NCBI GenBank assembly: GCA_018267195.1
Contig: JAFDYY010000012.1
Span: 1 to 62,898 of the forward strand
Direction: 5' to 3'
DNA from: Bacteroidota bacterium
GTDB lineage: Bacteria; Bacteroidota; Bacteroidia; Cytophagales; Cyclobacteriaceae
Length of the DNA stretch: 62,898 nucleotides
A model generated the notes under the pieces. The model worked only from the letters and a program-made list of their open reading frames with translations, did no database searches and was not told the origin of the DNA. The translations under genes and the position numbers were made by a program. The stretch's first letter is position 1, and every line of letters begins with the position of its first letter. This document shows, piece after piece, positions 18,690 through 28,534 of this stretch.

Positions 18690-19069
18690 CTAAGTTCGCC
18701 CAGATAAATCCCTCCGAAGGTAGCCAACAAGCAAAACAGCAGGCTCGATACAATATAGATCAAGGTAGATACATGAAACCCGCTTTGCATCAATGTTAAG
18801 GTCTCGGCACTGAAGGTAGAAAAAGTGCTAAACCCGCCACAAAAGCCAACGGCCCAAAACAACCGGGCTGCAGGCGAAATCAACTGCCGGTGGTCTGCCA
18901 ACCCAATTACGTACCCCAGCACGAGGCATGCCACGATATTTACGGTGAGTGTGCCAAAAGGAAAATGATGGGTGTGCAAGCCGTTTACCCATTTGCCCAA
19001 CAAGAAGCGAACGATGCTCCCCACACCGCCCCCCACAAAAACGATAACGATACTGCTAAAATAATTCAT
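18686..19069 (-). CDS. crcB: Fluoride efflux channel CrcB/Fluc
   Basis: 127-aa four-helix membrane protein. The glycine-rich GGVGSIVRFLLGKW start, the FGTLTVNI segment and the GFCGGFSTFSTFSAE motif (phenylalanine box and central sodium site) are diagnostic. Dual-topology dimers export fluoride from the cytoplasm. It overlaps the upstream acyltransferase gene by 4 bp, so it is the second gene of that operon, which explains why no fluoride riboswitch is seen directly before it. Confidence 0.95.
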   Translation of the reverse strand: MNYFSSIVIVFVGGGVGSIVRFLLGKWVNGLHTHHFPFGTLTVNIVACLVLGYVIGLADHRQLISPAARLFWAVGFCGGFSTFSTFSAETLTLMQSGFHVSTLIYIVSSLLFCLLATFGGIYLGELS

Positions 19070-19797
19070 CGGTTGTCTTCTATCATTTTTTTCATTTCCT
19101 CAAAAGCCTGCTGCTTTAATGTGTTGGCATCGCTAGATTGGCCAACGGAAATTTCCTGCCCTACAAAAATGCGCACCAGGCCGGGCCGGAGGTTAATCGT
19201 GTCCGGGGGCATCAGCTTTCCTGCCCCGATCACCACCATTGGTAACAGGGGCATTTGCATATCTATGGCCAACCGGAACGCCCCGTCTTTAAAAGGTTGT
19301 AAAATTTCTTTCGTACGGTTTTGAGTGCCTTCGGCAAAAAGCAAAATCGAAATACCATGAGCCAATGTTTCTTTCAAACGTTCCAAGCTTTTTTGTTTAC
19401 TCTCTCGGCTCGACCGATCTACAATAACGGTTGATCCGCGGGCAATCCAGCCAAACACAGGTATCTTCAATAATTCTTTTTTGGCCAACGGCCTAAACTC
19501 ACCGGGAATTAACAACCGGATACCGGGCAAATCCAGGAACGAAGTATGGTTGCTTACATAAATATAAGACTTCCCTTTTTTAAAATTTTCTCTTCCATAA
19601 AACTTGTAACGGATAAAGGTAAGCCAACTGAAAATAAGCGACCATATCCACAAAAATTTATAACCTATCCAGCTAAGCCGGTTACCAAACAAAAAAGGCA
19701 AGGTAAGGCCGGGCAAAAAAAGCAACATAAAAAAAGTGAATACCAGAAACACCCAAAAGATGTACAGGGCACGAATTGCTTTTGTAAGGAAAGCCAA
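19066..19797 (-). CDS. plsC: 1-acyl-sn-glycerol-3-phosphate acyltransferase family protein
   Basis: 243-aa membrane-associated lysophospholipid acyltransferase. It has two N-terminal hydrophobic segments (10-38 and 45-62). The catalytic NHTSFLD motif (His84, Asp89) and the FAEGTQNR substrate-binding block (about 153-160) follow. It adds the second acyl chain in phosphatidic acid synthesis, upstream of the CDP-diacylglycerol synthase encoded at 39690. The assignment to PlsC proper rather than another acyltransferase of the same fold is likely but not certain. It is co-transcribed with crcB (4-bp overlap). Confidence 0.85.
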   Translation of the reverse strand: MAFLTKAIRALYIFWVFLVFTFFMLLFLPGLTLPFLFGNRLSWIGYKFLWIWSLIFSWLTFIRYKFYGRENFKKGKSYIYVSNHTSFLDLPGIRLLIPGEFRPLAKKELLKIPVFGWIARGSTVIVDRSSRESKQKSLERLKETLAHGISILLFAEGTQNRTKEILQPFKDGAFRLAIDMQMPLLPMVVIGAGKLMPPDTINLRPGLVRIFVGQEISVGQSSDANTLKQQAFEEMKKMIEDNR

Positions 19798-19832
19798 GGC
19801 TAAAAAATTTATTCGATCATGAAATTTATCCG

Positions 19833-19859
19833 TGTGGGATTTGTGGGATTTGTGGGATT
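19833..19859. repeat. Three tandem copies of a 9-mer at the tRNA-Val 3' end
   Basis: TGTGGGATT occurs three times in perfect tandem (19833-19841, 19842-19850, 19851-19859). The last two copies lie within the T-arm/acceptor part of the tRNA-Val gene. The first lies outside, so the 3' end has been duplicated by slippage. Confidence 0.85.
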
Positions 19860-19918
19860 CGAACCCACGACCCCTACCCTGTCAAGGTAGTGCTCTAAAC
19901 CAGCTGAGCTAAAACCCC
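19844..19918 (-). tRNA. tRNA-Val (anticodon GAC)
   Basis: Full cloverleaf on the minus strand. Acceptor GGGGTTT pairs with AAATCCC (one G-U). The D-stem is GCTC/GAGC. The anticodon stem CTACC/GGTAG closes a loop TTGACAG, giving anticodon GAC. The T-stem is GTGGG/CCCAC with TTCGAAT in the loop. The discriminator is A and CCA is not encoded. It lies 39 bp after the lipA stop and may be read from that operon, as no separate promoter is obvious. Confidence 0.95.
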
Positions 19919-19957
19919 TCTTCGGGCCAAATAAAAAAATATACTGATTGTGCGGCA

Positions 19958-20836
19958 TTACATCGGCACGTTTACATGGCGTTCGGCATGGTATGAAGAC
20001 CGAACCAGCGGGCCCGATTCAACGTATTTCAGTCCGCGTTTAAGCCCTTCCTCCTTATACATTTTAAAAGTATCGGGGTGAATAAACTCGGCTACTTCCA
20101 GGTGCATTTTAGTAGGTTGTAAATATTGGCCCAGTGTTAAGATCATCAAGCCGTTGGCTGCCAGGTCGTCCATGGCTTTAAATACTTCTTCTTTTGTTTC
20201 GCCCAGCCCTAACATAATTCCGCTCTTGGTTCTTTTTCCGGCTTCGCGTATGCGTTTAATTTGTTCGAGGCTGCGCTCGTATTTTGCCTGCGGCCTTACC
20301 ATGCGGTATAGCCGGCCTACGGTTTCCATGTTATGGCTTACTACTTCTTGGCCTCCGCTAATCATGCGGTAAAGGGCTTCCCAGTTTCCTTTGGTATCGG
20401 GTATCAAGGTTTCAATGGTGGTGGCCGGGCTTATTTGTTTAGTTTGAACAATCGTCTGGTACCATATCTCGGCACCCCGGTCTTTCAGTTCATCGCGGTT
20501 TACCGATGTAATCACCGCATGTTTAACACCCATTTTTTTTATGGCATCGGCTACCCGTTGGGGCTCGTCTATATCATACTCGGTGGGGCGGCCGGTGGCT
20601 ACGGCACAAAATGTGCAACTGCGGGTGCACACATTTCCTAAAATCATAAACGTGGCCGTGCCGGCTCCCCAGCATTCGCCCATGTTGGGGCAATTGCCGC
20701 TTTCGCAAATGGTGTGTAGCTTATTTTCATCTACCAGCCTGCGCACGCGGGCATACTCAGGCCCTACGGGTAGTTTTACCCGGAGCCACTCGGGTTTGCG
20801 CTTTTTGGGTTCTTCTATAACGGGAAGTTCAATCAT
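19958..20836 (-). CDS. lipA: Lipoyl synthase
   Basis: 292-aa radical-SAM enzyme that inserts two sulfur atoms into octanoyl groups on lipoyl domains. Both iron-sulfur clusters are visible. The auxiliary cluster cysteines are Cys44, Cys49 and Cys55 ([12 protein letters not shown]), and the radical-SAM cysteines are Cys70, Cys74 and Cys77 (CTRSCTFC). The C-terminal LVRSSYHA serine motif is also present. The gene lies 59 bp after gcvH on the same strand, pairing the cofactor maker with a lipoyl carrier; no separate promoter is seen between them. Confidence 0.97.
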   Translation of the reverse strand: MIELPVIEEPKKRKPEWLRVKLPVGPEYARVRRLVDENKLHTICESGNCPNMGECWGAGTATFMILGNVCTRSCTFCAVATGRPTEYDIDEPQRVADAIKKMGVKHAVITSVNRDELKDRGAEIWYQTIVQTKQISPATTIETLIPDTKGNWEALYRMISGGQEVVSHNMETVGRLYRMVRPQAKYERSLEQIKRIREAGKRTKSGIMLGLGETKEEVFKAMDDLAANGLMILTLGQYLQPTKMHLEVAEFIHPDTFKMYKEEGLKRGLKYVESGPLVRSSYHAERHVNVPM

Positions 20837-20895
20837 GGCTTTCGGTTACGGTATAAACAGCGAACCTATGTTAAGGCTCCCTTGGTTTAACTATA

Positions 20896-21276
20896 TTATT
20901 TACCGATAAGTTCTTTATACTGATCGGCACTAAGCAAACCGGAAACTTCAGATGGGTTTTTTATGGTCATTTTAATCATCCATCCTTCAGCATACGGATC
21001 GCTATTGATCTTTTCCGGAGAAGTCTCCAGCGATTTATTGAATTCAATAATTTTTCCGCTCAATGGAAGAAACAAGTCTGAAACGGTTTTCACGGCTTCT
21101 ACGGTACCAAACACATCGTGCTGGTTCAGTTCCTGGCCGGCCGTGGTTACATCTACATAAACAATATCGCCCAACTCGCTCTGGGCAAAAGCAGTGATAC
21201 CCACGGTGGCCTGGTTGCCTTCTATTTTAACCCACTCATGGTCTTTGGTATATTTTAGTTCAGCAGGGATGCTCAT
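20896..21276 (-). CDS. gcvH: Glycine cleavage system H protein
   Basis: 126-aa lipoyl carrier that shuttles the aminomethyl group between the P, T and L proteins of glycine cleavage. The lipoylated lysine is Lys63 in EAVKTVSDL. The KYTKDHEWVKIEG start and the DPYAEGWMIKM C-terminal block are typical. Length is normal. It lies 53 bp after the sprA stop and has its own candidate -7 element. The order ruvA-sprA-gcvH is, to my knowledge, common in Bacteroidota. In this window it is followed by lipA. Confidence 0.97.
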   Translation of the reverse strand: MSIPAELKYTKDHEWVKIEGNQATVGITAFAQSELGDIVYVDVTTAGQELNQHDVFGTVEAVKTVSDLFLPLSGKIIEFNKSLETSPEKINSDPYAEGWMIKMTIKNPSEVSGLLSADQYKELIGK

Positions 21277-21303
21277 AGTTTTTTGGTTAAAAATTTATGA
21301 GTC

Positions 21304-21311
21304 CAAAGTTA
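21304..21311 (-). promoter_or_regulatory. Candidate -7 element for gcvH-lipA
   Basis: TAACTTTG on the minus strand fits TAnnTTTG exactly, 27 bp before the gcvH start. A TTG at the ideal -33 spacing is not visible. Confidence 0.4.
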
Positions 21312-21329
21312 AACTATATCTGCAAAAAA

Positions 21330-24300
21330 CTATTGCGTTAGCTGGAATATCAGTTTAAATCCGCCCCGCGTGGTGGCCCGGTAATACGAATTAGAAACCA
21401 ACGGATTGTTGGTGGTGCGCTCGATGTAGAACTGAATCTGTAATTTTTTATTTACCGCATAGCTGATGTTGGGCCTAAACTGGAAATTGATATTGCCGTT
21501 GGTAATGGTGCTGCCCTGGTCTATCCTTCGCTGAATGGTAGCCGTGCTGGTCAGGCTCATGGTAAGCCGGAAAGTAATATCGTTTTTCAGGGTAATGATG
21601 CGGCCGGCATCGCGGAAAGGTAGGCGCATATTGTTTTTTGTGTACCCCACTTCAACCGACCAGTCTTTTCCGTTTACTTCGGTTATTTGTGCATTGGCCA
21701 CACTCAGCGAAATATCGCGCTTGGTTTTATAGTTAAAGGCAAAACTCAGTTTGCTTTTGGTTCGTACGTTAATGCCGATAAGCGGGGCAAAGGTTTCGCT
21801 GATCAGCACCTGGCTGATGATATATACCGGTACCAACTGCCGGGCCGAATCAGAATTATACTGGCTGGCCACGTACGAGCGGTTATAACTCTCTACCGTG
21901 CTGGAAACATTTAACTGACTAAAATTATTATACAACAGCGAGTTAGAATAGTTAGCCACCATATATGACGAGGTGTAGGCATGGCTAATCAATACCGAAG
22001 TAAAAACACTTTTAAATGGTTCCAGTTTAGTTAATCCCGAATAATCTAACCGCCAGTTGGGCAACGGAATAGACGGGAACGGAGAAAGCCCCACCGTTTT
22101 GGCCGAGCGGCCCGAGTAAGCCGAAATAAAGGCCGGAATTAATACATCTTGTGATTGTGCATTGTACCCATCGCTGCTATAGGCTTTAAACCTGTTTTGT
22201 AAAATAGTGAGGTTGCTTTTAAACTGGTTGAACACATCTGAATTGAGCGAATTGTTATTCTTGAAAGCCGTGGCTACCGAAATAAATGAAATTTTATACG
22301 ACCCGCTGCGCGAAGGGTTTAAGCCGGCATAAGCCCCTTGCCCGGTTGTATCTCTAAAAATTTCCTGAAATGCCGCATTCGATGTTTTCTTGGCATCGAA
22401 TTGAACTTTTACATCATTAAACGGTTCCATGTTGGCACGCAGACTAAAATCTTTGGTCTGCATTTGCGAAAAGGGGGAAGTCAATTTTTTATTATGAACA
22501 ATCCATCCGTTGTTGGCTGCCTTTTGAGCTATAAAAGGATCTTGCTCTCCCAATACAAAGCCAATGCCGGGTGCCATCCACGACTGGTCTAACCCCAGCA
22601 ACTTGGGAGTTTTATTAAAGCCTGACAAAATCGTTCCTTCCGTAACCGTGTAGGTTCCGTTAATGCTGCGCAACGACATAATCAGGCGCAGCATCGCCTT
22701 GAGCAACTTCAGCTCGGGCGGATGCGGTATGGTATCTTCCCTTGCCCTCTTCAAACGCTCGGCTTCATTTTTAGGCGGAGGAGGTTTGGGCTTGGGCGAG
22801 TTGATGTCTTTCAAGAACCCGATCTTGTTATATAATTTTACCATATCCAGTTTGCCGGTAAAAGCTTGGTTTCGGGTATTCTGAATGATGTTACCTATTT
22901 TTAAAGAGTCAACCGTTTGGAGTGGACCGGCCCGCCAGTTATAGCCTACCATATATTTATAATCTGCGCCAATCCAGTTGGTAGCCGGAAATTTATCGAA
23001 GGGCAGTGTGTAGGTAGCATTAATGTTTTGTTCAAAATATTTCATGCGCCCCATTTTTTTTAAATTTTTAATAACCGAGTCTCTGGCCCACTTGGTATTG
23101 ATATCGCCATAGGGTTCATCTATAATAGCATTTACGGTGGCGTTGTAATCTACCTTCAGCGATTTAGTGAGCGACCAGGTAAAATTATAATACCGGTTGA
23201 ATGTGAAGTATTTTTGAAAATTGGGCAACTGGGTGGCGGTCGTAGAATTATTGTTGCGATAGGCAATTTTGTTAAAGGATCGTTCTAACTCGGCCCGCAC
23301 CGAAATGTTGGAAGGCACCGGGTTAAAGTTAAAGTCTTTAAGCAACTGCAGGTATTTGGAAGATGTAAACTTTACATTTTTTAACGGCTGCACACCTTTA
23401 AACTTCGATTGAAACTGCCAGCCCACGGCTCCTTTCACATTTTTGCGTGTGTTCTGAAGCAAATTAAAATTATGCTGATTGGCTTCGGTATAGAGATAGG
23501 TAAACGTAAAATTTTCAATATCGTAAATGTGGTTTACGGCATCTTTTTTCACTTTCATTTTCCGTACGTTGGTAAAGTTGATGCTTCTCCGGGTGGAGAT
23601 ATCGCGTATCTCATTAAGGTATGCCTTTCGTTGCGCATCGGTGCTATAAGCATTCAGGGCGGCATTAATCCGCAAGTCGGGGTTGGCCGGATCGTATTTC
23701 GGATCTATGATGATACTTTCGTAGCTGAAGAACATCGGGATTTTTAATCCCGTGTTGCGGGGCAAGAGTTTATCGAGGCTCAGGTTCATCGAAATATCAA
23801 ACTGATTGGTGTTTGAACGGGCGCGTTCATAAATTTTTGTTTGCACCCCGCCATAACCAAAGCCTATGTGTCGGTACGAGCCTGTTACCGTACCCAGGTC
23901 GGCCAGTTTGGCGCTCATCACCAGGTTGGCTGCCCATCCGGGTGTTTGGTCGAACCCCGACAAACGCAATTCATCTGCCCACATACACACATCATAACTT
24001 CGGCCGTCATCGCGCGGGTTTCGAATACCGATCATAATCATCCTTAGTTGGCTCAGGTCGGGCCGCCCCATAATGCGGATGGAGTGTTTGCCATCGGGCA
24101 AAGGTTGCGGGCCATATTGCGGATAGGGCACGGTTAACGGGTAGGCAGCCCGGTCGCGCTGAATTTTAAGAGCATACAAATCATCCAAAGCCAGGTCTAT
24201 CTGGTTTTGTTCGGGCCATACTTCACTCTGCGTATTGGTATTGGGAGGCGTAACGGTTAAGGGAAGTTGCACCTCATAATAATTCTGATCCCAGTCTGTG

Positions 24301-27300
24301 CCGATGCGCAAGAAGCCGATGGTTTGATTATTCTTTACCAACGGGCCGTGCAAACTGATAAACATTTTAATGCGTTTGTAGTTAAACAAATCCATCGTTA
24401 CGTTTTTGTATATAGCGCGGGCATCGCCATCGGGCAAGCCGGTTACACACAACTGCACCGACTGTTCATTTAGCCTGCGCTGCACAACAGACGTTACATC
24501 ATAGTCGCGGGCTAACGGAGGCACATAGCCCGGCTTGTTGTTATCGGGCTGCCCGTTTTCTTCTACGTTTACAGTTGATACGGTGAAGTTGTCGTAATTT
24601 GGTTCGGGCACTTCCATCAGGGTAGATTCAAGCAGGCTTCCGGTGTATTGCCTCCACCGTTGCCCTACTAATCTAAAGTTTACCATCCGCAGCACCACTG
24701 GCTGGCTAAATCCTGCCATTACCATGCGCAGGTATTTTATGGTTTTAAATCCATTTATTTCTCCCACTTGCGAATCGAAGTTGCGAATGGGGATGCGGAA
24801 CAAATACCAGGTTACACCGGGAAAAGCAGAAGGCGAAATTTTATCAACGATGTATTTGTTGCCCACCTGAAGCTGATTAGGCCGCAGGTTAATGTTGTAA
24901 ACGTAATAGTCTTCTACATCGGTCAGGGTGTTGTCGCCATTAATGTCTTCATTATCCGGCAGGGTTGAGCCGGAGGCCGAGTAAGCCGAAGTACCGGAAA
25001 CAATAGGCGAGTTGTTTTCTAACCCGTTATAATTTTTATAGCGCTGTATGATTTGGGTTTTATTATTATCGTAATCAGGGCCGAGGTAGTATTGAAAATC
25101 ATCGGCCGATGGGTCTTTGAGGATGATGGGCTGGGCAGCCGGTGTAACCGTGGTTAAAAAATTTTGAAACTTAGGATCCGTTGCTTCTTTGGCGCTACTT
25201 AATCCATCCAGCCCCACATCCTGGTTTGCCCGCGAGGTGGGCGAATTATCAAACGCATTATTTACATATTGTTTGTTGGTAATATATCCCCACGAACTGT
25301 TGGTGTACACATTATTTGCACTCAGGTTTCCATCGGTGGGCAATCCGTTTTCAAAAGCCTGCTCATTGTCGTGGCCTACATCTTCCGAAACATTTCCGAG
25401 ATGAAAAATCAAATTTCCTCCGGTGGTGTTATTAGTATTCACCGTTCCGTCTTGCACCACTCCGTTCGAGCCGCCAATAAACGGATCCATCATCCAAAAT
25501 TCGAGGTATTCAATATTAGCTGCATCAAAATCAACGTTGGTGCGAATAGCCGTGGTGATACCCGCCCAATTATTGGTAGGCGCCTGCAGGGTGGCATCGG
25601 CATTCAGGTTGGGGTTATAGTTATACGGGCCGCGCTCGGAGGGAAAATAGGCCACGTTCAAAACAGGTTGATAAAAATTCCCTACATAGTTATCGAAGTA
25701 GGGGAAAATTTCGCGGGGCGCTACGGGGCGCTGATAGTGGTTGTTTAAATTAATATTGGGTGGGGCAAAAGAGCTTCCACCCGATACATAAAAAATATTG
25801 TCGATCTGAAACCACGCCATCTTGGCGCGCAGGTAACCGGAACGCAAGTTGTTCATGGCCCCATTAGTTTGATCATACGCTGACTCGCGCGGGGTGGAGG
25901 CCAGCTTCCAAGCTTGGGGCGAAAGCAAACTGTAAGGCGTGGCGGCATTTTCAAAATCATCAATAAATGAAGTAGCCTGTCCTTGTACTTTGTTAGACGA
26001 ACCCGGCAACAACTGGGCAAACTCGGCATTCATGGTAAAGGTAGATGGCTCTTTAGTTTGAAGAAACGGAAGAGCATCTACCATTTTAGTGAGCAGCCGC
26101 GAATTTTTTTTCATGTTGATATCCAATCCGTATTGAAAATTGCGGGCCGGTTCGTTGCCTATGAGGTTACGGGTAATGAGCGGACGCTCGTTGTAATACA
26201 AAAATGTACCGCCAATGTTTACGTCATCACTTAGTTTATAATCGAGGCGGGTTCCCAGCAGCGAGCGGGTTTGAAATGAAAACGGGTCTTGCTGCTCGTA
26301 GGTAATATCCATGTCTTTTCCCGAGCTAAGAATCCCTTCGTTTAGAATCGTTACTTTTCCAAAAGTATAATCTACCGTAAAGTCAACTCCTTCGCGCAAA
26401 GGCATGCCCCCCGAATATACTTTTACCGAACCATGCGTGAGACTAAAAGCGCCCTGTATAATAATATCGCGGCCGGTGCCGGCTCTAAAACTTCCGGTAA
26501 AGAAGAATTTATTTTTAGTGTTGACTAATACGGCTTCGGCCTGGGTAGTATGATAAAGCGTGTCGTATAAATATTTATTTAACAAGAATGCCCTCATATC
26601 GGGATTGGATTCAAACTTAGGGCCGAACAGATACTTGAGTCCGTCATTAAAAGGTTCTACAAATGGCACGATCAGCAATCCGGATGCTGAGTTTACGGTA
26701 ATGCCTTCGAGGTAATCAAAGTTTCCATCGGGTTGTGGATCGCCATAAGGATTGAGCCGGTCCATGCCCATTACCGAAATAAGTTGTTGCTGCCGCACGG
26801 GAGCATCTCCATCTTGCAATTGCGGGTTATCTATCCCGGTGCGGTCGTCTCGGTAAATCACCCGCAACTGAAAACCGTCCTTAGTAAGATTGGTTACGCC
26901 CAGGTTATAAATGTTTTTCATCATCAGTTTCCAGGTAGGATAAATATTTCCTACGCTGTCTTTGAGATTGATGGCCCGGGGCCGGAGCAACTTCATGTAG
27001 ATCACATCATTGGTGGGACTGTTAGAATAATCTTCCGTCATCTGCCCTACTTTATAGCTATGCCCATTGTAGGTGTATTCGTACGACACGGCCAGGGCTT
27101 CGTCATTTTGTAGTTTGCGCTGAAGGGTAACATAACCCAGTTGGGCATTGAGCGTGTACTCAGTCGGGTTTAGTTTGCGGGCACTTTGCAGGCGCTCGAA
27201 ATCATATCCTTGTTTCAGCCCTTTAGAGGTGAGTGCGTTTACAACCGAAGAACTATTCGCACTGATTCCCTGCATGGTTAGCATATCGTATAGCGTATTC

Positions 27301-28529
27301 GACTCAAGCCCGTACGAAGGTTTGGGGTAAGCCGGTGGGGTGTTGTTTCCCGCTTTTTGGGTAATCACATTCTTTCGATAAATTTTATCGGTTTCGCCCA
27401 TGTCCATAAAAGCCACTACATCGCGTAATGATTGCGTATCGTTTTGGCGGTTGATGGAGTACACTTCAATACGTGTGATGTTCAACCCGGACGATATCTG
27501 GCCGGGGATGTCGGTAGCCCAGTGATAAAAATTATCGCGGAAGAATTGCGACAGAAAAAAATGGCGGTTGTCGTCATAATTAGAAGCGATGATTTCAAAC
27601 GGGCGGCCTTGCGATACTCCGTTGCCGCTGCCCGAAATATGAATGGTCGATTGTTTGCCGCGCTGGGTGGTAGCCATAACGGTGGCCGTCAGTTTTCCAA
27701 ACTGCAACTGGGCTTTTACACCAAATAAATTTTGTGCCCCTTTTATCAAACTGTTGTTCAAGGGAAGACTCACGTTTCCGATCTCCAGCTTTTTCAGCAA
27801 ATCTTCTTTCAAACCGGAGTACTCTACTTTCATGGTGTTCTGAAAATCGAATGAGTTATTGGTGTCGAAGTTGGTGGCAATCTTCAGTTTTTCGCCCACC
27901 TTACCCTGCACACTCAGTTGTATTTGCTGGTTAAATTCCAACCCGCCATTGCGCTGCTGGCGAATGGGGATGGATGGGTTCTGAATTTTTTGAAACGACC
28001 CGCCCAGATCAAGCGTTACATTTCCTTTGGGTGTCAACTCCACATAGCTTCCGCCAAAAATGCGATCCAGCACGGGGCTCAGGTAAATTTTGGGCAACAA
28101 GTTGCGCCCGCTTACGGCACTCTCCCCATCCAGCGCCAGGCTTTTGCTTTGGTAGTAATTTTTACGGAAGGATACATCCTGCTGATTAGAGAAATCCTTA
28201 AACGGCATAGACGAGTTGGGGCGGTAGCGCACATTGCCTACGTTTTCATATATGTTGTAGCGCATGCCTGAGTCGAGGGTAATCTCGGTGTTCAGGTTTT
28301 TAGGGTCTTTGAGGTAAAGGGGAGATGAGGTAGTGGGGTTAGAAAACGGGTCGCCATGCCGGTCGCGCAGACGGAAGTTGGGCAAGTAGGGATTGAGGAA
28401 CTGAAGCCGGGTAGAATCTCTCTTCTTTACCTTAAGCGAATCTTGCGCATGCGCAACCAACGGCCAGCCTGCCGAAAGGCACAGCACCAGTCCTGCGATG
28501 GCCTGTATTTTCCGTTGCAATTCCCTCAA
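21330..28529 (-). CDS. sprA: SprA, type IX secretion system outer-membrane translocon
   Basis: 2399-aa outer-membrane protein, matching the usual size of SprA (Sov in Porphyromonas). SprA forms the very large single-chain beta-barrel through which T9SS cargo crosses the outer membrane, and it is required for gliding in Flavobacterium. A signal peptide (to about residue 28, VAHAQ) is followed by the conserved NPTTSSPLYLKDP region. Typical SprA blocks are present, such as FIDDFENAATPYSL, GITTAIRTNVDFDAANIEYLEFWMMDPF and DVCMWADELRLSGFD. The C-terminus has barrel strands ending in a hydrophobic residue pattern. It starts 5 bp from the ruvA stop, so the two are co-transcribed. It serves the CHU_C protein (2325) and the type A tail protein (15632). 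Confidence 0.97.
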   Translation of the reverse strand: MRELQRKIQAIAGLVLCLSAGWPLVAHAQDSLKVKKRDSTRLQFLNPYLPNFRLRDRHGDPFSNPTTSSPLYLKDPKNLNTEITLDSGMRYNIYENVGNVRYRPNSSMPFKDFSNQQDVSFRKNYYQSKSLALDGESAVSGRNLLPKIYLSPVLDRIFGGSYVELTPKGNVTLDLGGSFQKIQNPSIPIRQQRNGGLEFNQQIQLSVQGKVGEKLKIATNFDTNNSFDFQNTMKVEYSGLKEDLLKKLEIGNVSLPLNNSLIKGAQNLFGVKAQLQFGKLTATVMATTQRGKQSTIHISGSGNGVSQGRPFEIIASNYDDNRHFFLSQFFRDNFYHWATDIPGQISSGLNITRIEVYSINRQNDTQSLRDVVAFMDMGETDKIYRKNVITQKAGNNTPPAYPKPSYGLESNTLYDMLTMQGISANSSSVVNALTSKGLKQGYDFERLQSARKLNPTEYTLNAQLGYVTLQRKLQNDEALAVSYEYTYNGHSYKVGQMTEDYSNSPTNDVIYMKLLRPRAINLKDSVGNIYPTWKLMMKNIYNLGVTNLTKDGFQLRVIYRDDRTGIDNPQLQDGDAPVRQQQLISVMGMDRLNPYGDPQPDGNFDYLEGITVNSASGLLIVPFVEPFNDGLKYLFGPKFESNPDMRAFLLNKYLYDTLYHTTQAEAVLVNTKNKFFFTGSFRAGTGRDIIIQGAFSLTHGSVKVYSGGMPLREGVDFTVDYTFGKVTILNEGILSSGKDMDITYEQQDPFSFQTRSLLGTRLDYKLSDDVNIGGTFLYYNERPLITRNLIGNEPARNFQYGLDINMKKNSRLLTKMVDALPFLQTKEPSTFTMNAEFAQLLPGSSNKVQGQATSFIDDFENAATPYSLLSPQAWKLASTPRESAYDQTNGAMNNLRSGYLRAKMAWFQIDNIFYVSGGSSFAPPNINLNNHYQRPVAPREIFPYFDNYVGNFYQPVLNVAYFPSERGPYNYNPNLNADATLQAPTNNWAGITTAIRTNVDFDAANIEYLEFWMMDPFIGGSNGVVQDGTVNTNNTTGGNLIFHLGNVSEDVGHDNEQAFENGLPTDGNLSANNVYTNSSWGYITNKQYVNNAFDNSPTSRANQDVGLDGLSSAKEATDPKFQNFLTTVTPAAQPIILKDPSADDFQYYLGPDYDNNKTQIIQRYKNYNGLENNSPIVSGTSAYSASGSTLPDNEDINGDNTLTDVEDYYVYNINLRPNQLQVGNKYIVDKISPSAFPGVTWYLFRIPIRNFDSQVGEINGFKTIKYLRMVMAGFSQPVVLRMVNFRLVGQRWRQYTGSLLESTLMEVPEPNYDNFTVSTVNVEENGQPDNNKPGYVPPLARDYDVTSVVQRRLNEQSVQLCVTGLPDGDARAIYKNVTMDLFNYKRIKMFISLHGPLVKNNQTIGFLRIGTDWDQNYYEVQLPLTVTPPNTNTQSEVWPEQNQIDLALDDLYALKIQRDRAAYPLTVPYPQYGPQPLPDGKHSIRIMGRPDLSQLRMIMIGIRNPRDDGRSYDVCMWADELRLSGFDQTPGWAANLVMSAKLADLGTVTGSYRHIGFGYGGVQTKIYERARSNTNQFDISMNLSLDKLLPRNTGLKIPMFFSYESIIIDPKYDPANPDLRINAALNAYSTDAQRKAYLNEIRDISTRRSINFTNVRKMKVKKDAVNHIYDIENFTFTYLYTEANQHNFNLLQNTRKNVKGAVGWQFQSKFKGVQPLKNVKFTSSKYLQLLKDFNFNPVPSNISVRAELERSFNKIAYRNNNSTTATQLPNFQKYFTFNRYYNFTWSLTKSLKVDYNATVNAIIDEPYGDINTKWARDSVIKNLKKMGRMKYFEQNINATYTLPFDKFPATNWIGADYKYMVGYNWRAGPLQTVDSLKIGNIIQNTRNQAFTGKLDMVKLYNKIGFLKDINSPKPKPPPPKNEAERLKRAREDTIPHPPELKLLKAMLRLIMSLRSINGTYTVTEGTILSGFNKTPKLLGLDQSWMAPGIGFVLGEQDPFIAQKAANNGWIVHNKKLTSPFSQMQTKDFSLRANMEPFNDVKVQFDAKKTSNAAFQEIFRDTTGQGAYAGLNPSRSGSYKISFISVATAFKNNNSLNSDVFNQFKSNLTILQNRFKAYSSDGYNAQSQDVLIPAFISAYSGRSAKTVGLSPFPSIPLPNWRLDYSGLTKLEPFKSVFTSVLISHAYTSSYMVANYSNSLLYNNFSQLNVSSTVESYNRSYVASQYNSDSARQLVPVYIISQVLISETFAPLIGINVRTKSKLSFAFNYKTKRDISLSVANAQITEVNGKDWSVEVGYTKNNMRLPFRDAGRIITLKNDITFRLTMSLTSTATIQRRIDQGSTITNGNINFQFRPNISYAVNKKLQIQFYIERTTNNPLVSNSYYRATTRGGFKLIFQLTQ

Positions 28530-28534
28530 ACGTA

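Noticed and set aside
18686..19130. Fluoride riboswitch for crcB
   Set aside because: crcB overlaps the acyltransferase gene, so there is no leader space for one.
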